NCBI RefSeq assembly: GCF_000261685.1
Contig: NZ_AJQE01000091.1
Span: forward strand, 1-34,933
Reading direction: 5' to 3'
Origin: Bradyrhizobium genomosp. I (2014)
GTDB lineage: Bacteria > Pseudomonadota > Alphaproteobacteria > Rhizobiales > Xanthobacteraceae
Length of the DNA stretch: 34,933 nt
Under the pieces are notes generated by a model. It worked only from the letters and a program-made list of their open reading frames with translations. It was not told the origin of the DNA and did no database searches. Numbering within the stretch: the first letter of the stretch is position 1; each line of letters opens with the position of its first letter. Of this stretch, positions 22,962 to 32,378 are shown piece after piece. The translations under genes and the position numbers were made by a program.

Positions 22962-23312
22962 TTGAATGCCTGGACTCGCGCGATCTTCGACGCCATCGAG
23001 AAGCGCGATGCGACGAGTGTCTTCCATCTCACGGCGGTGTTCTTCCCGCTTGCGATCGGCAGCATCGTGCTCGCAGTGGCGCGGGTGTTCGCGCGCATGG
23101 GGGCATCCAGCGACGCTGGCGGGCCGGGCTCTCGAGCAGCGTGTTGACGCGGTGGCTCAAGAACGGGCGCTGCTGCCAGCTCAACCTCGTTCGGGGGCGA
23201 TCACGAAAATCCTGAATACCGGATCGCGGAGGATCTGCGGGTTGCGACCGATTCCCCGGTCGATTTCCTCGCCGGCGCGACGTCCGCGCTGCTGTCGGCC
23301 GCGACCTTCAGG
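22962..23312 (+). pseudogene. Remnant of an SbmA/BacA-type (COG4178-like) ABC transporter gene
   Basis: The 5' end of a fused permease-ATPase ABC transporter is recognisable but broken. From TTG 22962 (GGCAGGAGG upstream), frame 1 reads LNAWTRAIFDAIEKRDATS, then a hydrophobic helix to ARVFARMG. The homology then jumps frame at the G run 23099-23103 to IQRRWRAGLSSSVLTRWLKN and on to CCQLNLV. It then returns to the first frame near 23192-23198 as GDHENPEYRIAEDLRVATDS and SPVDFLAGATSALLSAATF. This is what an insertion of two bases and a later insertion of one base would give. The remainder of the transporter, including the ATPase, is missing: homology stops about 23308 where the methyltransferase region begins. 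The family call is from memory of the motif layout. Confidence 0.7.
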
Positions 23313-23372
23313 GCGTTGGAGTCCCAATCAAAACCGGCTATGCATGCGCCGCCTGCAACGAGGACCTGCTGC

Positions 23373-24197
23373 TTGACGTCCGACAACGCTCCTTCGTCCG
23401 CGCCGTTCGGTGCGTTTGCGCCCAACGCGGCCCAGGCCGCGATCATTCGCCTCGCAGCACGGTCGGGGCTGAAGCGGGGCGCATTCCGGCCGTGGCTGTC
23501 GCGGCTGGTCGACCTGTTGCGTGGCGGTCCGGTCGACGTGCAGTATCAGGGCGCCTCGTTCCGCTTCTATCATCAGGGCAGCGCGACCGAGCGCGGCGCA
23601 CTGTTCAACCCCGACTACAATCTCGACGAGCTCGATTTCCTGCGCCAGCACACCCCTGCGGGCGGCACGTTCGTCGATGTCGGCGCCAATGTCGGCACCT
23701 TTGCACTGGTAATGGCACGGCAGGTCGGGCTCACGGGCAAGGTGGTTGCCATCGAGCCGCATCCGCTGACCTTCGAACGGCTCTCCTTCAATCACGCCGC
23801 GTCGAGGACGGCGCAGGTGCGCCTGGTGCAGGCGGCCGCGGGCGACAGCGACGGCGAGCTGATGATCGAGAGCGGCGGCGGCAATCTCGGCGCCACGCAC
23901 GTCGTCACCGGCACGGCCAGCACCGACGCGATCAAAGTCCCATCGCTGCGGCTGACACGCATTCTCGACGAGGCCGGCGTCCGCCAAGTCGATTCGCTCA
24001 AGATCGACGTCGAAGGTTTTGAGGACCGCGTGCTGATCGGCTTCTTCCGCGATGCACCGCGCCTGCTGTGGCCGCGCGCCGTCGTGATCGAGCATCTGTC
24101 ACAAGGGGAATGGCGGCAGGATTGTATCGCCGACATGGTCGCGCGCGGTTTCGCGATTGCGCGCAAGACACGGAGCAATACGTTCCTGTCACGCTGA
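23373..24197 (+). CDS. FkbM-family methyltransferase
   Basis: A SAM-dependent methyltransferase of about 274 residues. The SAM motif FVDVGANVGTFALVMA (about 100-115), VVAIEPHPLTFERL and the FkbM-typical KIDVEGFEDRVL (about 210-221) are clear. Targets in this family are often sugar or polyketide hydroxyls. The start is uncertain because the frame continues upstream into the ABC-transporter remnant. TTG 23373 with GAGGA eight bases upstream is the best ribosome-binding context, while ATG 23340 is an alternative giving 11 more residues. Being joined in frame to a pseudogene suggests a deletion brought it here, so it may have lost its original promoter or N-terminus. No glycan cluster is adjacent. 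Confidence 0.85.
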   Translation: MTSDNAPSSAPFGAFAPNAAQAAIIRLAARSGLKRGAFRPWLSRLVDLLRGGPVDVQYQGASFRFYHQGSATERGALFNPDYNLDELDFLRQHTPAGGTFVDVGANVGTFALVMARQVGLTGKVVAIEPHPLTFERLSFNHAASRTAQVRLVQAAAGDSDGELMIESGGGNLGATHVVTGTASTDAIKVPSLRLTRILDEAGVRQVDSLKIDVEGFEDRVLIGFFRDAPRLLWPRAVVIEHLSQGEWRQDCIADMVARGFAIARKTRSNTFLSR

Positions 24198-24221
24198 CGG
24201 GGACGGACAAGGGAGGTTGCG

Positions 24222-24608
24222 ATGATCGACCATCTGGGTTTCTCGGTTGCCGACTATGAACGCACGAAAGCGTTCTACACGACGGCGCTGGCGCCGCTCG
24301 GCTACAGGCTGATCATGGAAGTCACGGCGGAGCAGACCGGCCACGCCGCCGCCGCAGGTTTCGGCGCCGACGGCAAGCCGGATTTCTGGTTCGGCGCAGA
24401 AGGCCTCATGAACAAGCCGGTGCATATCGCGATCGCGGCCAAGGACCGCGCCACGGTCGATGCCTTCTACGAGGCGGCTATCGCAGCTGGTGGCCGCGAC
24501 AACGGCCCGCCCGGCATCCGCCCGCATTATCATGCGAACTACTACGGCGCGTTCGTGCTCGATCCGGATGGTCACAACATCGAGGCCGTCTGTCACGCAC
24601 CGGAATAA
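24222..24608 (+). CDS. VOC (glyoxalase/dioxygenase fold) protein
   Basis: A 128-residue single-copy vicinal-oxygen-chelate protein. Family marks are MIDHLGFSVADYERTKAFY with the first metal-site His, HIAIAAKDRATVDAFYEAA, and YGAFVLDPDGHNIEAVCH with the last metal-site Glu. It is probably a lactoylglutathione-lyase-like or unknown metal enzyme and likely a dimer. ATG 24222 has GGGAGG upstream. It follows the methyltransferase gene by 24 bp on the same strand, so the two may be co-transcribed. Substrate unknown. Confidence 0.92.
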   Translation: MIDHLGFSVADYERTKAFYTTALAPLGYRLIMEVTAEQTGHAAAAGFGADGKPDFWFGAEGLMNKPVHIAIAAKDRATVDAFYEAAIAAGGRDNGPPGIRPHYHANYYGAFVLDPDGHNIEAVCHAPE

Positions 24609-24693
24609 GCCGCGTTCCACACCACGCGTAACGGGGAACATCGGCGCGGCATCATCGTTGACGTCCTCTGGACAATTGATCACGAAGGTGCCG

Positions 24694-24936
24694 ATGCCAA
24701 TCGAGCCGCCCGAGATTCCGCCGGCAACACCGGGGACTCCGACCGAGCCGCCTCCTGGAATTCCGCCGGGCAATCCGCAACCCGACATCACGCCGCCGAT
24801 GCACGAGCCCGGCGAAACACCGCGGCCGGATGAATTGCCCGGCCATATGCCCGAAGAGATTCCACGACGCGGACCGAACGGCCCGCTCACGCCCAATCCT
24901 GCGACGGATGCATGTTCGCCGCGGGATCACACATGA
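24694..24936 (+). CDS. Small proline-rich hypothetical protein
   Basis: An 80-residue open frame made of Pro-Glu/Pro-Gly words (MPIEPPEIPPATPGTPTEPP, then PGIPPGNPQPDITPP and PDELPGHMPEEIP), with no signal peptide or hydrophobic segment. ATG 24694 has AAGG at a short distance. Similar tiny Pro-rich proteins are, from memory, common in rhizobial annotation. It lies just before the Pro-rich OmpA gene, but the sequences are of a different type (acidic PE/PG against PAP). It could be real or a chance frame in Pro-coding GC-rich DNA. Confidence 0.5.
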   Translation: MPIEPPEIPPATPGTPTEPPPGIPPGNPQPDITPPMHEPGETPRPDELPGHMPEEIPRRGPNGPLTPNPATDACSPRDHT

Positions 24937-25122
24937 GGCGAAGCATCACATGCACGGCGATTGCAGGCTGCGTCTGAATGCGCAATGAACGTCACCACAG
25001 CGAGATGATTTGCGTGCAGAAATAAATCGGTCTGCGACCGCATCGCCCGCCACAATGCGGCCTAACGCGTAGCTGTTGATCCCGACACTTCGTCAAAGAA
25101 CCTTCCGGGGAAGTTCACCACC

Positions 25123-27204
25123 ATGACCAACCTTCGTTTCGTGCTGCTTGCGACGACGGCTCTGACCGCGATGCAATTGGCCAACACTGCATCGCATGCG
25201 CAAGGCGCTTCACCGCTCGTGGTCGCGCAGGCCCAGCCTCAAGAGAAGGGCCCTGACGGGAAACCGAAGCAGCCGCCGAAGGGACCGCCGGCGGCCGCCC
25301 CGCCTGCAGCACCCGCGCGCCCGGTGGCACCGCCGCCCGCGGCGGCACCGCCTCACCCGCCTGCTGCGCCCCCGCCGGCAGCCGCACCGCCGCGCCCGGC
25401 GGCACCGCCACCGCCACCGCCTCCACCTGCGGCGCGTCCGGCGCCTCCGCCGCCCGCACCACCGCCGGCCGCCCCGAAGCAGCCTTCGCCGCCTCCGGCC
25501 GCGGCGCCGCAGAAGCACGCCCCGACACCGCCTCCTGCCGCGGCTCCGCAGCAACGCGCGCCGACGACCGCGCCGCCTGCCGCCGCACAGCCGCACACGC
25601 CGCCTCCGGCACCGTCCGGCGCACGCCCGGCTCCGACCCCACCCTCAGCAGCTCCTCAGGGCCGCCCTGCGCCGGCGCCCACGGCGACGCCGACTCCTGC
25701 GCCGGCGGCACGACCGGGAGCACCTGCACCGACAGCCACGCCTGCGCCAACGGCAACGCCCGCTCCGGGCAGCACGCCTGGCGCAGCGCCGGCTGGTCGT
25801 TCGGGCACACCGCCGCCCGGGCGTCCCGGCACGCCTCCGCCGCCGGCTGCCCCGGGCGCCGCTCCCGCTCCAACGGCCACGCCGGCTCCTGGCGGCACTC
25901 CGACGCCCCCACCCGGACGCCCGGGTTCGGCGGCGCCGGCTCCCACGCCCACGGCGACGCCGACTCCCGGCCAGCAGGGTGGAACGCCGCCTGCCGGCGC
26001 GCCCGCAGCCGGAACCCCGGCTGCGTCACCGCAGGCTGGTGCCCCGGCCCGGCCGCCGGCGCCTCCCGCCGGCGCCGCGGCGCCGACCGTGGTGCCTGGC
26101 ACGCCGGCCGCAGCACCGCCCCCCGACAGGGCACAATACAAACCGCCGACGGTCGCACCGGCCTTCCGCACCGCGCCCACGGTCGCAGCCCCGCTGCCGC
26201 CGCCGCCGCGTCCGCCGCAGCGTGACCTGACGCCGCTCGCGATCGGAGCCGGCGTGGTGGCCGGAGCCGTGATCGGCGCCACCATCGCCGACCTCCACAA
26301 CCAGCGGCGCGAAACCGTCGAAGGCGGACGCACGATTTACACTGAGCCCGACCGCATCATCATCCGCGATCCGGGCGGACAGGCCTATGTCCGCGGCAAT
26401 GACCTCTATCGCTTCCGCTATGGCGCCCGTGACATCCGGACCGATACGGTCGGCAGCGAAACCCGCACGGTCGTGGTCCGTCCCGACGGCAGCGAGGTGA
26501 TCACGGTGGTCGGCGCCGATGGCCGGCTGCTCAGGCGCATCCGCAGGGATGCGCGCGGGCAGGAGATCGTCATCATCGACAACAGCTACCGCGATCCGCG
26601 CGCGGTCGGCGGCTTCTATGTCGACGTGCCGCCGCCGGTCGTGAGCATTCCCTATGATCGCTACATCGTCAGCGCTGAGGACGCGTCGCCAGACGTGATC
26701 TACGCGACCATGCAGGCTCCGCCGGTGCAGCGGATCGATCGGCGTTACTCGCTCGACGAGATCCGCTACAGCCCCAATGTCCGCATGCAGATGCCGAGCA
26801 TCGACGTCAACACGATCAACTTCGAGACGGGATCGTGGACCATCCCGCCGGACCAGGCGGCCCGGCTGCAGGTGATCGCCGACGGCCTCAACCAGGCGAT
26901 CCAGCGCAATCCGCGCGAAGTGTTCCTGATCGAGGGACACACCGACGCGGTCGGCAACGAGGTCGACAATCTGTCGCTGTCGGACCGCCGCGCACAGTCA
27001 GCGGCCGAACTGCTGACGCAGCAGTTCGGCGTGCCCGCGGAAAACCTGACGTCGCAGGGCTATGGCGAGCAGTACCTGAAGGAGCAGACGCAAGGGCCGA
27101 GCTTGATCAACCGGCGCGTCACCATCCGCCGCATCACGCCACTGCTCAACGGCGGCACGGCGTCGCTGCCGCCGCCCCCGCCCGGCACCGCGCCGCCGCG
27201 CTGA
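25123..27204 (+). CDS. OmpA-family protein with a very long Pro/Ala-rich region
   Basis: A 693-residue envelope protein. A signal peptide (MTNLRFVLLATTALTAMQLA, cleavage after SHA near 26) is followed by about 320 residues that are mostly Pro and Ala with Gly, Thr and Arg (about 45-365). Next is a glycine-zipper-like hydrophobic stretch (PLAIGAGVVAGAVIGATIA, about 370-390), then a beta-rich middle with IYTEPDRIIIRD. The C-terminal OmpA/peptidoglycan-binding domain is at about 564-676, with IEGHTDAVGN and LSLSDRRAQSAAELL supplying the Asp and Arg that hold diaminopimelate. The Pro-rich part could be an extended spacer across the periplasm. ATG 25123 follows CCGGGGAAG. Ordinary in family, unusual in linker length. 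Confidence 0.92.
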   Translation: MTNLRFVLLATTALTAMQLANTASHAQGASPLVVAQAQPQEKGPDGKPKQPPKGPPAAAPPAAPARPVAPPPAAAPPHPPAAPPPAAAPPRPAAPPPPPPPPAARPAPPPPAPPPAAPKQPSPPPAAAPQKHAPTPPPAAAPQQRAPTTAPPAAAQPHTPPPAPSGARPAPTPPSAAPQGRPAPAPTATPTPAPAARPGAPAPTATPAPTATPAPGSTPGAAPAGRSGTPPPGRPGTPPPPAAPGAAPAPTATPAPGGTPTPPPGRPGSAAPAPTPTATPTPGQQGGTPPAGAPAAGTPAASPQAGAPARPPAPPAGAAAPTVVPGTPAAAPPPDRAQYKPPTVAPAFRTAPTVAAPLPPPPRPPQRDLTPLAIGAGVVAGAVIGATIADLHNQRRETVEGGRTIYTEPDRIIIRDPGGQAYVRGNDLYRFRYGARDIRTDTVGSETRTVVVRPDGSEVITVVGADGRLLRRIRRDARGQEIVIIDNSYRDPRAVGGFYVDVPPPVVSIPYDRYIVSAEDASPDVIYATMQAPPVQRIDRRYSLDEIRYSPNVRMQMPSIDVNTINFETGSWTIPPDQAARLQVIADGLNQAIQRNPREVFLIEGHTDAVGNEVDNLSLSDRRAQSAAELLTQQFGVPAENLTSQGYGEQYLKEQTQGPSLINRRVTIRRITPLLNGGTASLPPPPPGTAPPR

Positions 27205-27222
27205 GACACAAGCCACACACGC

Positions 27223-27250
27223 AAATGGCCGGGAGCGATCCCGGCCATTT
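27223..27250. terminator. Terminator hairpin between convergent genes
   Basis: A perfect 12-bp stem AAATGGCCGGGA (27223-27234)/TCCCGGCCATTT (27239-27250) has a GCGA loop. It lies 19 bp after the OmpA-family stop and 8 bp before the stop of the convergent methyltransferase gene, so it could serve both. T runs are short on both sides. Confidence 0.75.
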
Positions 27251-27258
27251 CATTTGCA

Positions 27259-28215
27259 TCAGGCAGTCAACGCTTCCGGCGGCAGGCAGGCCTCGCAAAC
27301 GGCGGCAACATGCCGGTGATCGGTGCCGCAACAGCCGCCGAGAATCCGCATGCCGGGGAACGTGCGCCTGAGCGAAAGGTACCGGCGGCCGAGATCGACG
27401 GGATCGCCGCTGTCGAGAGCCTCCGATTCGTCAAGCTCGGCATGACTCTTGGCCGATGCATTGGCCCTGATGCCGTGGATGCGCCGGACCCACGCCTCGC
27501 CGGCCGCGAGCGCACTCTCGAAATGAGTCGGGTGCGCGCAATTGATCAGGAAGTATTCGCAGGCAAATTCGGTTGCGGCGTCGACCGCTTCGATCGCCTC
27601 GCGGAGCGACTCTCCCCTCACGAGCCGTCCATCGGTCTCGACCGTGAAAGAGATCGCGACCGGAATGTCCTGCCTCTTGGCTGCACGCGTCACGCCGACG
27701 GCCTCGTTGATGCTGTTCAGCGTGAACGCAGTCACCGTGTCGGCGCCAGCCTCGGCGAAGGCCGCGATCTGAGGCGCGTGGTAGGCTTCCGCCTCTGCCG
27801 CATCCATGTTGCCGGCCTTGTAACCATCGCCTCGCGGACCGATCGCGCCGTTGATCACGCATGGCGTGCGAGGCGACTCCCATTCGCCGCGCAATTCCTC
27901 GAGAAAGCGAATGGCGCCCGTGTTGACGGCATCGAGCCCGGGCGCGTCGTAGCCGAGCTTGGCACCCCAATCCGGGTTGGCGCGCCAGGTCGGAGTGTCG
28001 AGCACGAAGCCGAGCCCGTGCTGCCGCGCGATGCGGAGATAAGCTTCGTAGTACCGCTTCAGATGCGCTCGGCCGTCCGCGCTGTCGAGGAGCACGAAGG
28101 CCGCGAAGTGGGGCAGCTCCAGTCCCTCGTGAAAGATCAGGGAGGTCTCCATGCCGCCGTCGGTCAGGAAAATGCCGCCGCCGTGCTGCGGCAGAGCATG
28201 TCGGTATCTGGCCAT
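27259..28215 (-). CDS. Homocysteine S-methyltransferase family protein
   Basis: A 318-residue TIM-barrel zinc methyltransferase of the MmuM/BHMT family. Zinc-ligand cysteines are present in LINCAHPTH (Cys226) and GGCCGTDHRH (Cys295, Cys296), and the N-terminal FLTDGGMETSLIF is the family start. It probably moves a methyl group from S-methylmethionine, betaine or a related donor to homocysteine, or acts on a related thiol. ATG 28215 is chosen because GGAG lies six bases upstream; ATGs at 28230 and 28227 are alternatives. It is divergent from a TetR regulator, which is a likely controller. No other methionine gene is adjacent. Confidence 0.88.
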   Translation of the reverse strand: MARYRHALPQHGGGIFLTDGGMETSLIFHEGLELPHFAAFVLLDSADGRAHLKRYYEAYLRIARQHGLGFVLDTPTWRANPDWGAKLGYDAPGLDAVNTGAIRFLEELRGEWESPRTPCVINGAIGPRGDGYKAGNMDAAEAEAYHAPQIAAFAEAGADTVTAFTLNSINEAVGVTRAAKRQDIPVAISFTVETDGRLVRGESLREAIEAVDAATEFACEYFLINCAHPTHFESALAAGEAWVRRIHGIRANASAKSHAELDESEALDSGDPVDLGRRYLSLRRTFPGMRILGGCCGTDHRHVAAVCEACLPPEALTA

Positions 28216-28419
28216 CGATCGCTCCATCATTTGGACGGGCTCGCTCTCTTCATTCGGTCGCGCCATGCCCGTGTTCGGTCTCGGCATTTGGTGCCGCATA
28301 ATGTCGCGTCGCTCTAGAAGCCCCGTGGTGCGGCTGAACTTCCACCCGCAAGCGAAGACAAATCAAAGACTTGCACGATCCATTCGGAGTGGGCGCTGGC
28401 TGCAGGCGGCAAATTCCGC

Positions 28420-28433
28420 ACCGTTGGTACGGT
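28420..28433. promoter_or_regulatory. Candidate operator ACCGT-TGGT-ACGGT
   Basis: Perfect 5-bp inverted arms with a 4-bp spacer sit directly before the TetR ribosome-binding site (TTTGGAGG), in the divergent gap with the methyltransferase gene. The position fits autorepression by the adjacent TetR protein. The arms are short, so chance is possible. Confidence 0.4.
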
Positions 28434-28446
28434 TTTGGAGGCATCG

Positions 28447-29067
28447 ATGGGAAAGGGCGAAGCGACGCGCGAGCGCATTCTCGAGATCGCGGAAGCGGCG
28501 GTGCTCGCGAAGGGCTTCGGAGCGACCTCGATCGACGAGGTCATCGCCGAGGCCGGACTGACCAAGAGCGGATTCTTCTATCACTTCAGGGACAAGAACG
28601 CGCTCGCGCGGGAGATGCTGCGCCGCTATGTGGAGACGAACGATCGCCTGTTCGAGGAGATCTTCAGGCGGGGACGCGAGCTCTCGGACGACCCGCTGCA
28701 GTCGTTCCTGATCTCGCTGAAGCTGCTCGCCGAAGTGATGGCCGACCTGCCGAACGGCCATCCCGGCTGCCTGATCGCCAGCATCTGTTATCAGGAGCGC
28801 TTGTTCGACCGCGAGGTCCGCGACCTGACCGCGCAATCGGTCCGGGCCTGGAATGCGCACTTCCGCGCGATCCTCGACGGCATCGCCGCGGTCTATCCGC
28901 CGCGCGAGCCGATCGACCTCGACGATCTCGCAGAGATGATCTCGTGCGTGGTCGACGGCGCGATCATCATGTCGAAGACACTCAACGATCCGAAGCGGCT
29001 GGAGCGGCAAATCCTGCTGTTCCGCAGCTGTGTGAAGCTGGTCTTCACGCCGCCGCCCTCCTCGTGA
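28447..29067 (+). CDS. TetR/AcrR-family transcriptional regulator
   Basis: A 206-residue repressor. The N-terminal DNA-binding domain reads TRERILEIAEAAVLAKGF and TSIDEVIAEAGLTKSGFFYHF, with the recognition helix in AGLTKSGFFYHFRDK. The C-terminal ligand domain includes GCLIASICYQERLFDREVR, a segment I recall from the TetR_C-type regulators related to AefR/YxaF. ATG 28447 with TTTGGAGG upstream is preferred to an in-frame TTG at 28435. It is divergent from the homocysteine methyltransferase gene by about 230 bp and probably regulates itself and perhaps that gene. It is convergent with the alkaline phosphatase gene (9-bp gap). Confidence 0.92.
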   Translation: MGKGEATRERILEIAEAAVLAKGFGATSIDEVIAEAGLTKSGFFYHFRDKNALAREMLRRYVETNDRLFEEIFRRGRELSDDPLQSFLISLKLLAEVMADLPNGHPGCLIASICYQERLFDREVRDLTAQSVRAWNAHFRAILDGIAAVYPPREPIDLDDLAEMISCVVDGAIIMSKTLNDPKRLERQILLFRSCVKLVFTPPPSS

Positions 29068-29076
29068 AGCGATGCG

Positions 29077-30834
29077 TCATTGCTGCGCAGCCAATCCCAA
29101 CGCGTCGACCATCACACGGAACACTTCCGTGTTGTCCATCGAGCCGTGCACGCGCTCGCTGCCCGGACCGGCCGCGGTCAGAATGACGTCCTCGCCCGAA
29201 TGCACGCTGGCGCCGATCATCGCCGACAGATTGCCGGGGCGCAGCACCGCGCCCGGGACGTCCTTGTATTTGTCGTTGGCCTTGAAGGTCCCGTCGGCGC
29301 CGGCCTTGACGGTCGGCTCGTTGGGATTGTCCAGCTTCGGACGGAACGTCTCGTAGTGATCCGGCAGACTGGCGGAGAAAATGGCCAGCCGGCGGCTCAC
29401 GTCGATGCGTGCCGGATAGCCTTCCGCGTCGGGAGCCGGATAATTGGGAAATCCAGCCCGATCGTAGACGCCGACGCGCTCGCGCAGCGGCACGTTGGGC
29501 GTGGTGGCCATGTCGTCATTCACCGTGCCGACGAGGCTGTTGGGATGATTGTGGTCCGCCACCACCAGGATGAGGGTGTCGTCACCACGCGCCCGCGCCC
29601 ATTGACGCGTCTGGCGCACCGCGTTGTCGAGCATGATCGTGTCGTAGACGGCGCGCTCCATGTCGAGGGCATGCGCATATTTGTCGATCAGTCCGGATTC
29701 GACCATCAGGAAGAAGCCGGCCTCGTTCTTCGAGAGGATGTTCAGCGCTGCCCATACCTGCTCGGTCAGATCAGGCTGCTCTGGGAATTTCCTGACGCCG
29801 CCACCTTTCAGGAATTTGCGGTCGAGCACGCCGTCCATGTTGCCGGTGGCGAACAGGCCGAGCAGCTTGGTCGTCTCCTGTTTTGCGGCAGACGCGCTGA
29901 GCTCGCTCGCAGTGGTCGTCACCTGATAGCCGGCGTCGCGGAACTTCGCAATGTAGTCAGTCTCGTCCTTGCGTTTCGAGCCGGCAGCCGATTTCGGCAG
30001 AAGATTTGCGCTGCCGCCGCCCATCAGGACATCCGGCTTCGCCGCGAAGAGCTGCTCGACGATCTCGTCATAGGCGGCGCGCCGGCGGGTGTGCGCGACC
30101 ATCGCCGCCGGCGTCGCGTCCTCGATCTCGGTATTGGTGACGATGCCGATCGCCATGCCGTGCCGCCGCCTGGCGAGACTGGTGATGGTTTCGACCCGGG
30201 GATCGTCGAACGGGCTCGCGGTGCGGTCCGCATAAACGCCCAAAGCGTTGACGGCGCTCTTGTGGCCGGTCGCATAGGCGCTGGCCGAGTTCGCGGAATC
30301 CGTGATGATCGAATCCGTGCCGGCGGTTGCCACCAGCGCCATATGAGGCATGTCGTCGATGGCGAGCTTGCCGCCGCTCTTGCCCTCCGAAATCCCCTTG
30401 GACAGGATTCGGGCTGCGACCCGGTGCGCCGGCGACATGCCGTCACCGATGAACAGGATGACGTTCTTCACCTTGCGCGGGCCGGTGTCGTAGACCGTCC
30501 ATGTGACGTTGCGCTGGCGCGTGCCATCGCTCACGTCCACGGCAACGCTGCCCGGCGTGGTCAGCGCGACGTCGCGCAGGATCAGGGCCGACTGCTCCTT
30601 GCCGTCCTCGCGCTCGATGAAGGTCCCTGCACGGCCGAAAGCGGTCGCATAATCCGCGCCGTTCACCGTCACCTTCAACTTGGCGGGATCGACCGGCCCG
30701 GGAAGCTCGACCTTGAAGTCGAATGTGGCTCCCGCCAGGATCTCGGCACGATCGATCGGATAGATCGTCTGCGCCGACGATGATGACGCCCAACAGAGGA
30801 AGATGAGAGAGGCGAGTGCCGATCCCCTGACCAT
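29077..30834 (-). CDS. Alkaline phosphatase (PhoA superfamily), secreted
   Basis: A periplasmic or secreted phosphomonoesterase of 585 residues with a signal peptide (cleavage near SSA-Q, residue 21). A 100-residue N-terminal extension of beta character precedes the catalytic domain. Metal and nucleophile sites are NVILFIGDGM (Asp131) and TDSANSASAYATG (nucleophile Ser180). Further metal ligands lie in MVESGLIDKYAHALD, VVADHNHP and the C-terminal VHSGEDV. ATIEDATPA-like TEIEDATPAAMVAHT is also family-typical. It probably releases phosphate from organic esters; a Pho box was not evident to me. It stands alone, convergent with tetR. It is longer than E. coli PhoA because of the N-terminal extension. 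Confidence 0.93.
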   Translation of the reverse strand: MVRGSALASLIFLCWASSSSAQTIYPIDRAEILAGATFDFKVELPGPVDPAKLKVTVNGADYATAFGRAGTFIEREDGKEQSALILRDVALTTPGSVAVDVSDGTRQRNVTWTVYDTGPRKVKNVILFIGDGMSPAHRVAARILSKGISEGKSGGKLAIDDMPHMALVATAGTDSIITDSANSASAYATGHKSAVNALGVYADRTASPFDDPRVETITSLARRRHGMAIGIVTNTEIEDATPAAMVAHTRRRAAYDEIVEQLFAAKPDVLMGGGSANLLPKSAAGSKRKDETDYIAKFRDAGYQVTTTASELSASAAKQETTKLLGLFATGNMDGVLDRKFLKGGGVRKFPEQPDLTEQVWAALNILSKNEAGFFLMVESGLIDKYAHALDMERAVYDTIMLDNAVRQTRQWARARGDDTLILVVADHNHPNSLVGTVNDDMATTPNVPLRERVGVYDRAGFPNYPAPDAEGYPARIDVSRRLAIFSASLPDHYETFRPKLDNPNEPTVKAGADGTFKANDKYKDVPGAVLRPGNLSAMIGASVHSGEDVILTAAGPGSERVHGSMDNTEVFRVMVDALGLAAQQ

Positions 30835-30913
30835 GCTCGATGCTCCGCAATCCGGCTTCCGACAGGAACAGGAAGCGTAGCGATCGAGAATGACACCGTC
30901 ATTAAGCTCGCAA

Positions 30914-30938
30914 CCCGGATGAGCAAGCGCAATCCGGG
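30914..30938. repeat. Short hairpin CCCGGAT/ATCCGGG
   Basis: 7-bp arms CCCGGAT (30914-30920) and ATCCGGG (30932-30938) around GAGCAAGCGCA lie 12 bp beyond the argG stop codon (minus strand). The hairpin resembles the dispersed CCCGGATGAGC palindromes of Bradyrhizobium. No T run, so not a standard terminator. Confidence 0.55.
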
Positions 30939-30950
30939 CCGGGGAAGGCC

Positions 30951-32378
<1,428 letters not shown>

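Noticed and set aside
22037..23215. 392-codon frame overlapping the histidine kinase and transporter remnant
   Set aside because: Most of it is an out-of-frame shadow of the kinase. Only its last part (about 23103-23195) is meaningful, as the middle fragment of the transporter pseudogene.
25115..26158. 347-codon minus-strand frame opposite the Pro-rich region
   Set aside because: It is the complement of Pro/Ala codons and shows only biased composition, no domain.
25250..26220. Low-complexity GC-rich stretch considered as a satellite or assembly artefact
   Set aside because: It maintains one continuous reading frame of Pro/Ala codons between a signal peptide and an OmpA domain, so it is coding.
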